The position numbers were made by a program, and so were the translations under genes. Of a stretch of 64,000 bases of DNA, positions 48,538-59,447 are shown piece by piece (within the stretch, counting starts at the first letter, position 1; each line of letters starts with the position of its first letter). The notes under the pieces are model-generated. The model did no database searches. It worked only from the letters and a program-made list of their open reading frames with translations, and was not told the origin of the DNA. Source of the DNA: Talaromyces rugulosus (lineage: Eukaryota; Ascomycota; Eurotiomycetes; Eurotiales; Trichocomaceae); assembly GCF_013368755.1 (NCBI RefSeq), contig NC_049561.1, positions 310,001 to 374,000 of the forward strand. Reading direction: 5' to 3'.

Positions 48538-50983
48538 GATCCCGTGTCTGAAACAGCCCTAATTGGCCGGCAGTCCCCCCCCTTAAATTCTGATACAGAC
48601 TCTGAGACGGGCCCGAGCGTGGATCCGGCTGCCCAAGCCTGGTCCTTCCGGATTGACAGCTGTGTCGTAAGAAGTTAAGGCGCGCCACCGCCCTCGTTAT
48701 ACTTCAAGTCGTGTGTAGGGTCGTAGTCTGACAACTTCCCGCTGTCATCAGCCTTCCAAAGCGAGATAGTCGTGTCTCAGATGATGACGGATGGTGTAGT
48801 AATTGTATTGTTAAGCAATGACGATGATGACAATAAAATAATAAAACAATAAAGCAATACAATAATAAACAGGCTCGATGCTAAGCTTTCTTAGCAGTCT
48901 TGTCGGTGACTATATCCTGCGTAATATTATTAGAACAATGCTGTATGCGGCATCAAGAGGCTTGGTAACCCGACAGCCGCGGCACAGGAGCACGCTCTAA
49001 TTGGCCACAGATCACGTGAGTCTTTTTTTTTTTTTTGCACTCGGGAGTAAGTAATACTCCGTACATGATCAATAATTATAATAATAATATACAAGCAACA
49101 GTTGCAGTCACTTTTGCAACTACCACCAACTACGTTCTGTGTCGAGATCGATCACCATGATCAACAGGTTGAACAGTTGGAGTCGACGGCGCGGCCCACC
49201 CGACTGCATGGTGGCGGCAGATCGTGGTCCGTGAGGATTGGCCTTTGACAGATGACCAAGGCCGCTAGCTCTGGCAGACCAGAAACACATTCCCTGCGCG
49301 TAAATCCAACGCTTCATCCCTTTTGTTTCATGCATATAAACAAAAGAATAATGTGCAGTTGCATGCGGGCAAGGATGAAGGAAGGAGCTGGTGACGTCGC
49401 GGTGCAGGAGCGGTGGGTCTTCTGCCGTTACCTCGATACTGTCAGGTCAGTGTCAAGTGATTCATACATATGTTTTGTATCTGGCGATCCCGATGCTAGT
49501 GTGCGATTCAGCATTCTCACATACGAACCTCAGCGGTGAACCGCCGGGTCTGCGCTGGGCATCAAAACAGAGTTTCACACATCATAGTTCGTCGCCAAGT
49601 TATCAGCCATCAAGCCACCAATTTTACAGTTGAGGACATATCGGTGGATCTCCGAACAGAATGCGTGCCAGGTATTTTGCCACAGGGCAAGCCCAGTAGG
49701 ATCAGCAGTAAATGCCGTGCTCCACCGCGCTAACAGCCATCTCCCGCCGCCCTTGGTTCTCCGTGTGGCTCCACCCCGAGGTGTCACGCCAATAGACCCG
49801 CCGCCCTCAGGCAGAGTTTGGCGCTAGTGGCCCTGCTCGGCCGGCCATTGGGCGCCGGCGGGTTGCCCCCCACCATGATGAAACAATCCACCGCCATGCA
49901 GGCCCGCCGTTTCGGGCATGGCGCTTCCCCTCTTCTTCCCCCTTTTGGGGACTCCCTGCCCATGGGCAAGCCCCCGCCCGCCAATCAGCGCTGCGGGCGG
50001 CAGTCTCCACCCGCAGAGGATTGCTTCCCCACCTTCCACACGGCTGGTTTTTTGCAAATAATCTTCCCGTCCCATGCTGCCTCTCTCGTCACCGCCCCCC
50101 CTTGTTCCGCACAACACGGACGACTGACTCCGAGTCCAACCGCCCGTTGCGCACACAGCAGCTGATGGCCCCAGAGGTGAAGATTTGGATTTGGCATTGA
50201 GGATGGGAAATCCCGAGTCTGTACGGAGCAGGGTCGCACTCCGCGTCCCTTATCGGGAAGGATTCTCTAACATGTCCAAAATCTCCCCGGCCGGCTGAGG
50301 AATTACTAATAAAAATAGTCAAGTAATAGTCGGAGTGCGGACACACCCCCAGCGCACCTCCACGTCTGGAGAGACTCGCCGCGCTAGCCGGAACAGGAAA
50401 TGCCCAAAAAGAAAGCTCGTCGTTGAGACCCTTTTTGGGGCATTTGGGACGGGCTGGCAGGACCCAAAAAGACGCGCCCAATGTGGCCTAGTGCCAAACC
50501 GAAAAAAAAAAAAAAAAAGGCCGGCGCTCGAGCGCCAGTCAGCGTGCGCCAAGCCCGCCACCGCCCAATGCGCGCGCGGCTCGGGCTCCACCGGGCGGGG
50601 CGCGCCAGCGGGGCGGTGGGGCCCCCTCTTGGCTTTTCCGTGGGAGCAACTCGACGCCGGCGCCGTTTGGGCAGGCGCCCGCTAGGCCCGCCCAGTCAGG
50701 GATCTGCACTCGGAAAGTCGTCAGTGGCACCCTCTCGATATCTTCCATACCAGCGCTGTTCCTGCTTGTTTCTTAAGCTACGTCGATCCCCTTTCTTTCC
50801 CCAGACCATCCGTCGTCTCCTTCTCTTCTCTAGGGAAGGATATACATCTCACAACATCAGACGTCAACATTCAACACCCATTCCTGCCGCCATCTACACC
50901 TACACAATCCAACACCATCGCTTCTTCCTGCACAGTCCTCCCTCTCCTGTTTGTTGCCCACCACCGCCTGTGATATATCCTCC
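46436..50983. other. 4.5-kb gene-free interval upstream of the flbC-like gene
   Basis: No gene was supported. Features include a GTT run near 47269-47281, an A28 tract at 48510-48537, an A17 tract at 50502-50518, and GC-rich blocks at about 49790-50030 and 50520-50700. A TACTCCGTA motif lies at 49055-49063. The last 250 bases are CT-rich and form the likely leader of the flbC-like gene. A long upstream region suits a developmental regulator with extended control sequences. Confidence 0.55.
48510..48537. repeat. Poly(A) tract, 28 A
   Basis: An uninterrupted run of 28 adenines on the + strand lies in non-coding DNA. It could be a nucleosome-excluding element or the fossil of a retroposed poly(A) tail, but no gene or target-site duplication was identified next to it. 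Confidence 0.9.
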
Positions 50984-52163
50984 ATGACGATGGTCATTGA
51001 GAACCAGAACCGCCAGTACGGCGGCATGGGCTTCGATCATGTCTACCAGAACAATCTGCCTCACACCCAGACACCCCAATTCACAGATCCCTGGGCTGCC
51101 CACACTTCGTCGCACTCGACCCCGCCGGTCTATACCTCGACCTCGATGGGCAGCAGCCAGCTGGCCATGAACCCCGTCAAGCATGCTGATGTCACCCGCC
51201 CGACTGCCATCTCCTTGCCGTACTCCAGCATCCCCGTCTCTGCGCCGTCGCTGGTTGCCGGCAGCAACTACCCAACCTCAGCCTACGCGGGCACCGAGAT
51301 GATGAACATGCAACACGATATGCCGCGCTCCACCATGGATGGCGCTCCTTCATACACGGCTGCTGCTCCCATCGGTGGCTTCACGCCGGCCAACTACCCA
51401 CCATTGAACTACAGCCATGGCATGCATCCGCACCAGGATGCCCGTCGCATGTCGCACTCGTGAGTTTCCAGACATGCATGTGACCGCGCAAGAACTAACC
51501 CTCCTTTGCCAGAGCCGACGCCCGTGTCTCACAGCCTGCTGCCACCTACAGCGACGCCATTGACGCCAGCCGCGGAATGGTTGCCCTCAGCCAGGACCTC
51601 ACTCCTCGCAACATCTACGCGCCTCGCAACTCGCGCGGTTCCGCCGATTCCTACGGTTTCCCGTCTACCCATTCATCTGTCTCGTCCATGTCATCAACAG
51701 GCAACTACCCCTACTATAGCGCCTCTGTCGGCTCCGTCGAGTCATCCGTCACAGACTACAGCTCGACCTCCGAGTCGTACGATGGTCTTCCGTCGCGAAC
51801 ACTCCCGCGACCCAACACTCTGCTGGGCGCTGCCGCGCCTGCCGGTCCTCAGTCGATGATGAGCCAATTCAGCTCGAAGATGCCGTCCAACGCGCAGAAG
51901 AAGCACAAGTGCAAGGTTTGCGACAAGCGCTTCACCCGTCCGTCATCTCTTCAGACCCACATGTACAGCCACACTGGCGAGAAACGTATGTCCCAACCTA
52001 CTTTTCCCCCAAATCTTCAAAAAGCTAATCAATCGACTGTACAGCCTATGCTTGCGATGTTGAAGGTTGCGGTCGTCATTTCTCTGTTGTTTCCAATTTG
52101 CGCCGACACAAAAAGGTCCACAAGGGCGAAAAGGAAGCCGGATCTGGCGAAGATGAGGAGTAA
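50984..52163 (+). CDS. flbC: C2H2 zinc-finger transcription factor, FlbC-like conidiation regulator
   Basis: This nuclear regulator has 355 residues from exons 50984-51459, 51513-51985 and 52045-52163, all joined in frame. Most of the protein is a low-complexity, serine/proline/tyrosine-rich region typical of activation domains. Two tandem C2H2 fingers sit near the C-terminus: CKVCDKRFTRPSSLQTHMYS with its second histidine, and a second finger starting CDVEGCGRHFSVVSNLRRHK. The linker TGEKP is split by the second intron. An acidic tail (GSGEDEE) ends the protein. FlbC of Aspergillus nidulans, an upstream activator of conidiation and brlA, has about this length and finger arrangement as I recall. 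The first ATG of the frame was chosen. An Ace1/MtfA-type C2H2 factor is the main alternative, but the finger sequence fits FlbC better. Confidence 0.82.
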
Positions 52164-54333
52164 ATCCCCCTCCCGAATCCATTTCTCGACTTTATGTTCT
52201 GTGCATATATGTCATCGGCGTGTTGTTCGCTTGTCGACTTAGCGACTTGGTTTGTCTTTTTTTTTTTTTTTTTTTTTTTTAATTTGTCGTTTCTTGCTTT
52301 CGGCGTCGTGTGTGATTGATCCGTGCGCTTCGTGATATCCTGCTTCAGATGGTTTTTCCTTCATCATTGTACAACACTTTTTTTTTTTTCTTTCTCCGTG
52401 ATTTTTGCTGCAGGCTTAGGTCCTGTTCAGCCCCAAACATTTGATACCCCCACCTGGATTGTTTTTATGAGGAACGGACATATACATGGTTCCGTGGAAC
52501 AAGCGGGGATTGAGTTTTTTTATTTTCTATTTTCTTTTTCTTTCTCTCCTTATGACCATAGACCTCATTTTGGGTTGCCCTGGAAAATGTTTCGGCATGG
52601 CACGATTTACCGATTTACGATTATCTTTCATGACCCTCGCCAGACCGAGGATTTGCGCGTTGCAGGCCAGTTCCTTGCAGTCTGTTATCTGATACCATCT
52701 GCAGATATTGTGTTGTTGGATGATGTCCAAGTTTTTGTTTTGCTGTTTTGACTCGGGTTTGCTCACGTCCACCCATACGAGTATAGTGGTGTGACTGGAC
52801 AAAACCGAGTCGGATCCTACTCGGAACGAGAAGCCCACTTATGTTTATTGCGCTGCTATATGTTGCCCGCGTTCGATCCATTCCAGTCCTTACCCTCTAA
52901 TAGATGCTGTTTTCTTGCTTTTTGTTTTTTTGTTGGCTTTGCGTGCTTTGGGCCCCAGATACCGTGGTGTTGGGTGGAGACGAGACAGGCGGTCTTGTTT
53001 TCTTTGCAGATCGGCTACAATGTTCGAGTGCATTTTCTCACTTGTATATATATTTGAGTTCTTGTATGCGTTCTGGACTATAATACTGTAATCTAGCACG
53101 CAATGAAGACATGGCATTTATTTGATCTCGTCCGCTATCAATTAATTAATTCACTATCACATGTACATGCAGACAAATGATTCTATCGCTAAACCGTGTT
53201 ACATCAATTGATGTCAACAACTACATCTAGTGATATGGATCAAATCAGCCTTGCAGCGCTACAAACGCCCATGTGCCAATCCCCCCTAACACCGGCCGTT
53301 TCATCTCACTGTCTAAAGCCGCTTAAATAGCCGCGCCGCGAGTCAAGCTTCTTGATAGTCCACGCCAACGTTTTTCTTTTTATTATATTTAGCCCTGGGC
53401 CATATCGGAAACGCATGGCCAATCATTAACTGCGCCACCAGCGTGGTTCTCGCGTTGATTGGGCCAGCATTTGGATGCGTGTTGGGGGTTGACGCCGGAC
53501 TTCAGCCAGGGTGTTCAATGTTGGCACCAACCACGTGTTTGGGCTATTTTTATTTTTATTTTTATTTTATCTTTATCTTTACAATATTTTTACAATATTT
53601 TTGTTCCGTTGGGGAATTATTGTTTCCCGTGGAGTATATCAACCAGGGTCTCCCCGGACTTAGGGTTACTCAACCAACGGTTAATTATCGATTGACCGTG
53701 GAACAGGGGTCAATGCTTTGATGATATTATGGTTAATTGTGTAAAATACCCGGCCACCACCTAGTGTCTCGATAGTGCCTAATTCGAGGTTGCACAGCTC
53801 GGCGCGTAGCTGCATGTATGCATGCATGCATGCATCGATTAGGGTTTTGTATAACACAGCGTTGGGCGGTAACTTGGAACGTGTGGCGGAAATCGATTTG
53901 TCTAGATTCTCCAATGCTACAGAGCTAAACCCAGCGGCGTATTCATGACTCTTGGATCGTGTACTGTTTCCGGTCCGTGTCAAAGAAACACTGCGTGGGA
54001 AGTGGATTCTTTGTTCTAGTTCAGGCTTAGCATCCATCGCCTTGTTGGGTCTATTTGTATCACGCTACATTGATTGAACCCCGAGTCTATTATTTGCTTT
54101 CTAGACTCATGCATGGAATACCAACAACATTCGGGAATACGCCTTGCGCTCGACCTCACAGCATATTGGAATTTCAAACTATCTTCCGTCCTTCTATGAA
54201 GGTTGACAGTCTCAAAGCATAAATAGACAAGAGCAGCTCGTTGTCCTCATTCCACCTTGACCCTTTCAACCAAGATCATTCAAAATCAAGTTTTTTCCCA
54301 TTGTCTTGACAAAGGAATCTCACTCCCACCACA
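52164..54333. other. 3' UTR and intergenic region after flbC-like gene
   Basis: T-rich tracts (24 T at 52257-52280 and 11 T near 52380) mark the 3' UTR of the flbC-like gene. ATGC-unit repeats lie near 53813-53834. No additional gene was supported. The final 100 bases (54230-54333) carry a plausible leader for the gene at 54334. Confidence 0.55.
52257..52280. repeat. Poly(T) tract, 24 T
   Basis: An uninterrupted T24 run lies about 95 bases after the stop codon of the flbC-like gene. It would be a uridine tract in the 3' UTR. Confidence 0.9.
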
Positions 54334-55127
54334 ATGTTTATTCAATCTCTTGCTCTCTTTTCTCTCTATCTACATGCCGTGGTAGACGCAGCTCCAACCA
54401 CAGGCGGCATTCTTTCCGACACTCTAGCACTGGTGTCCAGTTCCACCGAACTGAGCCAGCTAAAAGTCACCGGCTGCAGCTTGAAAGACATCTCTCCTCC
54501 TCTCAACGAAACCTCGGTCAGTCTATCCGGCCCCGAAACCAACGGCACCCTCGCCTACGTCGCCCTCGGCCGTGGCACCCAGAACTACACCTGCGCCGAC
54601 AACTCCAGCTCGAGCGTGCCGACTGCCACCGGCGCCGTTGCAACCATGTTTGACGCCTCGTGCCTCGCCGGCGATGTCGACCTACTGGCCGACCTGACCA
54701 TGGCCATCGCCAAACTGCCGCACGATGCTACCGTCCTGGCCGGTCTGAGCCTCAAACAGCTGACTGCTTCTTCCGAGAGTCTTGTGCTGGCCGAGCACTT
54801 CTTTTCCGACTCGACCACTCCGAAATTTGACTTTAGACCGTTTGATCATTCGCAGTGGGTGCAAACAAAGAAGCTCGAGAGCGTGGATGCGCCGTCCACC
54901 GCAATGCCGGGCTCCGTGAAGTGGCTGAAACTTGGCTATAAGGATGGAGTCGGTATTCATGTAAGTTTGTTTTTGTGCTCAGAACTATCAGTATGGTGAG
55001 AAAACTAACGGGCTTGTAGCAAGTTTACCGTACTCTCACGGCCGGTGGGAATGCGCCGGCGACCTGTGAAGGACAACAGCCGGATATTGAAGTACAGTAT
55101 GCGGCAGCTTACTACTTTTACTCTTGA
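54334..55127 (+). CDS. Secreted DUF3455 family protein
   Basis: Exons 54334-54960 and 55020-55127 give 244 residues. A signal peptide covers about residues 1-19 (MFIQSLALFSLYLHAVVDA), so export is expected. Landmarks of DUF3455 as I know it are LGRGTQNYTC, the TATGAVATMFDASCLAGD block and a C-terminal GVGIHQVYRTLTAGGNAPATC. Four cysteines are well placed for disulfides. Function is unknown; the family is common in fungi and bacteria. Some databases label such proteins as malate dehydrogenase, for which the sequence gives no support. Confidence 0.85.
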
Positions 55128-55462
55128 GAAGACTGTTTCTCTCTGCATTTAGAAGGTGGCTGCGCGTTTAACGGAGGTATTTTGCTTGTTTAGCTGAATG
55201 AACACGATCGATGAATTTCGCATTAAAACTATTGCTACTATCTGTTTTAATATCTGTTTCGCTGTAGTTTTCCGTAATGTGCAAGAGCGGGTGGCACGGG
55301 TGGGGATACAGGCTATGACATGGTTTTACCTCTACACCAACTAGCCGGGCATCGGGGCGTGATACCTCCACCAAGCAGTAGAAGAATGCCCTCAAAAGCA
55401 GATTCTGTGAGATTATTGACAGCCTTCCTTATCCTCTCATATAACCTTTTCACTCGGGAATT
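55128..55462. other. Spacer between DUF3455 gene and the damaged FAD oxidoreductase
   Basis: These 335 bases contain 3' UTR and a possible promoter. Nothing coding was recognised. Confidence 0.5.
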
Positions 55463-57015
55463 ATGGCTTCTTTACTTCCTAACTCTGTCTCAAAGGGCTC
55501 CAAAGCTTACGACGAACTTCGTCGTAGCTTCTTCAACGAGCGAGTTCCTGATATCCATCCCACGGAGATTGTCAGCCCAACAACCACGGGGGAAGTTGTG
55601 ACAGCCGTCAAATCCGCACGCCAACGTGGGCTGAAGATTGGCGTTCGCTCTGGCGGGCATCTGTTCTTCTGCAATTCGCTCCTTGAAGGTGGTCTGCTCA
55701 TCGACACGAGCAATCTGAACCAAAACATCCAGTACGATGCCGCCACTGAGATAGCTACGGTCAGCCCAGGGCACAGGGTCGAGGCTGTCATCAATTATCT
55801 ACGACGAATCAACAGATTCTTCCCTGCAGGCCACTCTCGGAGCGTCGCCCTGGGCGGCTTCCTCCTCGCGGGCGGCCAAGGGTGGTTCGTGCGTGGATGG
55901 GGCTATACAGCCGACCGCTGGGTTGCACAGATCGAGGTCGTCACTTCCGACGGGAAAATAGTGATTGCAACTAAGAATCAGAATGCTGATTTGTTCTGGG
56001 CAGCACCCGGCAGCGGCCAGGGCTTTTTTGGGGTGATTACGCGGATCTGGATTAGGACCATTCCGGCACGAAAGCTCTACGATACGACAATAATTATCGA
56101 TTCCACCGAGATTTTCAAGCCGTTGCTCAAATACGTCATCGAGACCTCGAAGAAGGTGCCAAAATATGGCGTAGATTTGTTCTTTGCCACTTTCACGCGG
56201 ACAAGGACGACCCTAACGGTGGCCACGAATCTAAAGCCAAGCGTGTTTTTTTCCTCATGAATGAAATCATGTTTGCCGATTCCATCGAGGAAGCTGGGGT
56301 TCTTGGAAGCCCATGGGATGTTCTTCCTGATGAATTTAAGAAACACACTGTTGCTACCATTCCATTGGCAGAAAGAACGTGGGAGGAACTTTGGGCTGCA
56401 CAAGAGAGCTTCCAGCCGCAGGGCAACGGCGAGAGGTGGAACGTTGACAGCATTCTGGTCGACCCAAATGTTTCTGATGACGATGTGAGCGCTTCTCTCG
56501 ACACACTTTTAGCGTTCAGTTAGGACTAATGTGTCTGCCCTAGGTTATTGACGCTATCACTCCGGCACTCTTCGATTTGCCCACTCGTCTCTCATCCGGA
56601 ACATTCTGTCCAATCGACTACTACCCAGACGAAAGGAATCAGGCTCTCAGTTTGCCTCAGAAGACCTACGTCTCGACAATGATATGCTGGAAGGATGCCA
56701 AGTATGACGCCGCGGTGGACAAGTGGCTTCTCGACGCCTATACCAAGGCCGACAAGGTCTCTTCCGGTGTTTACGTGGCCGACTTCAATGCCAAGCACCG
56801 GAAACCAAAGGTGTGTTCGCCGCAGGCCAGGCTATGGCCAATATATGCGCAAATAAGACTGACGTAATCAGGTTATGACCGACTCTGCACTGAGCAAGTG
56901 GTTGCAGATTAGGGAGAAATGGGATTCTTCTGAGACCTTTATCGGTTATCGAGGTTTCGCGAGCACTTTGGACCCTCATAACAGCTCGATCAACCCTAGG
57001 AGTAAGCTATCGTAG
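55463..57015 (+). pseudogene. BBE/VAO-type FAD-linked oxidoreductase, broken by one frameshift
   Basis: This is the family that includes berberine-bridge enzyme and oligosaccharide oxidases. Exons are 55463-56484, 56544-56810 and 56872-57015. Their total, 1433 nt, is one base short of a whole number of codons. The reading frame shifts by -1 between about 56225 and 56252, near a T7 run; the upstream frame stops at 56258-56260 while the downstream frame continues from KRVFFLMNEIMFAD. Both halves match the family: an FAD-binding P-loop with GVRSGGHLFF, GFLLAGGQGWFVRGWG, and a C-terminal BBE-like end (GYRGFASTLDP). The usual second covalent cysteine appears absent (PAGHSRSVALGG). There is no signal peptide. 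A sequencing or assembly error is an alternative to a pseudogene. Confidence 0.8.
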
Positions 57016-57571
57016 GACGGACCACATATGTATTTACCATATTTCTCTTATTATTTCTATCAAGAAGATTTATCTGCAATAAAATCGACACGGTTCCGCG
57101 TAATAATGGATAAAAGTAGCCAAAATTCCGAATGTCGGATGCCGAAGGACGAACAATTGCAGTGAGCACTAGTATTAGAAGATAGCGGCTGGTAAGGGCT
57201 AAAACGGGCGTCCATGCTGATGACATGTACAACTCCTCCATAATCACTGCGTTATTTTACTAGTCATACAGATTCTTGGGTGCGGTTCTTGGTAGTCTTG
57301 TGTGTGCAATTCTACAATTATTTAGATTACTGTTGGCTCGTTTGATGAATAACTTTGATGTTTGCTATCAACAATGAAATGTAGTTGATGAGATTTGGGA
57401 GGATCAGTTACGGCAGTAGTAGAATGTCATACGCAGTACAAACTGTCTTATATTGTAAGAGAACCGACCACACAATAGGCGAGCAGGGAATATACTGTGC
57501 ACGTGTAAAAATGAACGACGATCAAATTAGCTCCCATTTCAAATGTACGACCTTTTGTCGCACCTGGTGTC
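57016..57571. other. Spacer between damaged oxidoreductase and P450 fragment
   Basis: AT-rich DNA of about 550 bases. I did not find remnants of either flanking gene family here. Confidence 0.45.
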
Positions 57572-57754
57572 CTACTCTCTCGCCTTAAACCACCCCTTGT
57601 AGTGGGTATACACAAACCAAGCACACAGAGTATCCATCGACTCGTCTGGCTTCTCAAATACAATGTCAAATTTACGCACCAGCTGGGGTATAACCTTTGC
57701 CATTTCCAGCAAGCTAATGTTCCTGCCGAGACAAGTTCGAGAGCCACCTCCAAA
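57572..57754 (-). pseudogene. Cytochrome P450, isolated 3' exon
   Basis: A 60-codon open exon begins right after an intron acceptor (CCTTTTAG at 57755-57762) and ends at a TAG at 57572-57574. It encodes the P450 heme-thiolate region FGGGSRTCLGRNISLLEMAK followed by the conserved C-terminal strand (IPQLVRKFDIVFEKP) and ends HYKGWFKARE. The cysteine is the heme ligand. No upstream P450 sequence is present on this strand: within about 15 bases the DNA changes to a carboxylesterase on the opposite strand. So only the last exon of a fungal P450 (pisatin-demethylase-like in general appearance) survives. Confidence 0.85.
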
Positions 57755-57771
57755 CTAAAAGGCATGGGTAG

Positions 57772-58305
57772 TTAGCTGTTAATCATGAACCATTACGAGC
57801 CGCAAACGATACCCCTGACGAAGAAGCTTTCGAGAAAATTCTGTGCTATGTGAATGACGTGGGTTTCTTTGCCCCCGTGCTAACATACGCTAGGGGGTGG
57901 AATGGCAATGCATACGTATACCATTTCAACGAAGGAAACCCATGGGAAGGCCCTTGGAAAGACCAAGCAAATCACATTTTGGATGTTGCATATCTCTTCC
58001 AGAACTTTAACGACTTCCTCGATGTTGGCCAACAAACCGTCGCTAAGGCTTTCGCTGAGGACGTATTCAAATTCTGTTACGGTGTCTCGCCTTGGCGTCC
58101 AATGGAGTGGAATGGCGACCCATCAAGTTCAGGCTTCTTTGCCCGAACATATGGGCCAAGCAAAGAAAATGAGTATATAAACATAGTCTCGCAACCCACT
58201 TTTGCCAAGACTAGAAAAAGGAGCACTCTCCTCGAGTATGCGACGAAGGTACCGTTAGACGACCTTGCTAAGATTTTTGTGATTCTCCAGTCCATGAGAT
58301 CCTGA
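57772..58305 (+). pseudogene. Carboxylesterase type B, truncated 3' fragment
   Basis: A frame open from 57772 (immediately after an in-frame TAG at 57769-57771) to a stop at 58303-58305 encodes the C-terminal part of an alpha/beta-hydrolase of the type-B carboxylesterase family. Recognisable parts are AYVYHFNEGNPWEGPWKDQA, then NHILDVAYLFQNF, where the His lies at the catalytic-histidine position of the family, and FAEDVFKFCYGVSPWRPMEW. The oxyanion hole and serine nucleophile (GESAG) parts are missing because the gene is cut at about 57770. No start codon fits. The fragment itself has no internal disruption. Confidence 0.82.
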
Positions 58306-58778
58306 CAAATATTTGGTCTACACACAATGAGACAGCGCAACCTTGCGAGACAAATCATTGTCTCTGCTAAGCGTGTGGCATGCTAATGGAGCCATAGCCC
58401 TTTATTGAAAATTATCAACTGCCTGCAAGCTTTCTGGAATATCATCATCTCATGCAAACCGTATTCTTGTGTCATTAAATCAACTCAATGTAGTATAATT
58501 AAACGTACTTTTTATTCCTAGAATTTGCGAGGATGAGTAGATGCGTGGATGCTCTGCCATGTCTACAGTATATGCCCGAAGAGTGTGCATTAAATACAAT
58601 CTACTTTTCCTATATTCTGGAGAGGTCCTATATTGTGAATTGAGGATTGAATACAACCAAAGAGGCTCAAAATAGAATCTGATCTGAATATAAGCCAATT
58701 CTGTGTCAGTCTTTTCAGTGCATACTCTTGATATTGTATAAATTAATATGTGAAGATAATCATTAATGTATAATCTTC
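58306..58778. other. Spacer between carboxylesterase and maleylacetate-reductase relics
   Basis: AT-rich non-coding DNA; no further relic recognised. Confidence 0.45.
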
Positions 58779-59290
58779 CTACACATCCACACGTGCTTGC
58801 TCCCCAGCCCAAGCTCTTCGAATCAATTCATGAATAGGTATCCTTTCAATATCACTCGGATTCCAGGAAGAATTACCAACAGCGATGTCGGCTACTCTGT
58901 CAATACTCTCTTCCTTCATGCCGTACTCCTGCAACCCTTTCTTGACATGCAATTTCTCTAACAGAATATTCAGTCCCTGTATTGCACCACCATTACTGCC
59001 AAGGAGAGCGTCTGCAAGCTTCTGCGTAATCTCAGGAATACTAGACTAATTTTATGAAATAGCATGAGGGAGCACAACAGTATGCATCTTTGCTTGAGGG
59101 GGTTGAAGCTACCGCCTATAGCATGACAAAGGTTGTGGCGGATTGATATTCCAACGCTGCCGCACAACCGGGTACCATAGAATGGTATTCTACAATCTTA
59201 AGGTAGAGCAGTAGCAATGGTATGAGTCCCCTCAACAGCCATCAAGTTCATGGCATGGTTTGTGTTACAAGCATAAAGAGCTTCAGTTAT
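58779..59290 (-). pseudogene. Maleylacetate-reductase-like iron-containing alcohol dehydrogenase relic
   Basis: The minus strand keeps the C-terminal half of a maleylacetate reductase, the enzyme that funnels hydroxyquinol/chlorocatechol products to 3-oxoadipate. From 5' to 3' it shows EALYACNTNHAMNLMAVEGT, then CGSVGISIRHNLCHAIGG, then after a frameshift HTVVLPHA, two in-frame stops (TAA and TAG near 59047-59057), and finally an intact stretch SSIPEITQKLADALL to NPSDIERIPIHELIRRAWAG ending at 58779. The histidines of HNLCH and HTVVLPH match metal ligands of iron alcohol dehydrogenases. No 5' half is seen. Frames after the frameshift are too short to be reported as open reading frames, so the relic is easy to miss. 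Confidence 0.75.
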
Positions 59291-59447
59291 TTACGAGTTA
59301 ATATACCCATGCTAATAAACAGTGATGTATAAAATCTCCGATTGAAGCACGAGATGGCCGGAGAAGAGCTTGAAATTGATTTACTTATTGACATCTCATC
59401 CAAACTGAACATAACTGTTTAACTGGTTAGCGATCCAAACCGATAAC

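Noticed and set aside
47250..53850. Telomere-like TTAGGGTT fragments
   Set aside because: Only single units (for example near 47255 and 53838), no tandem array.
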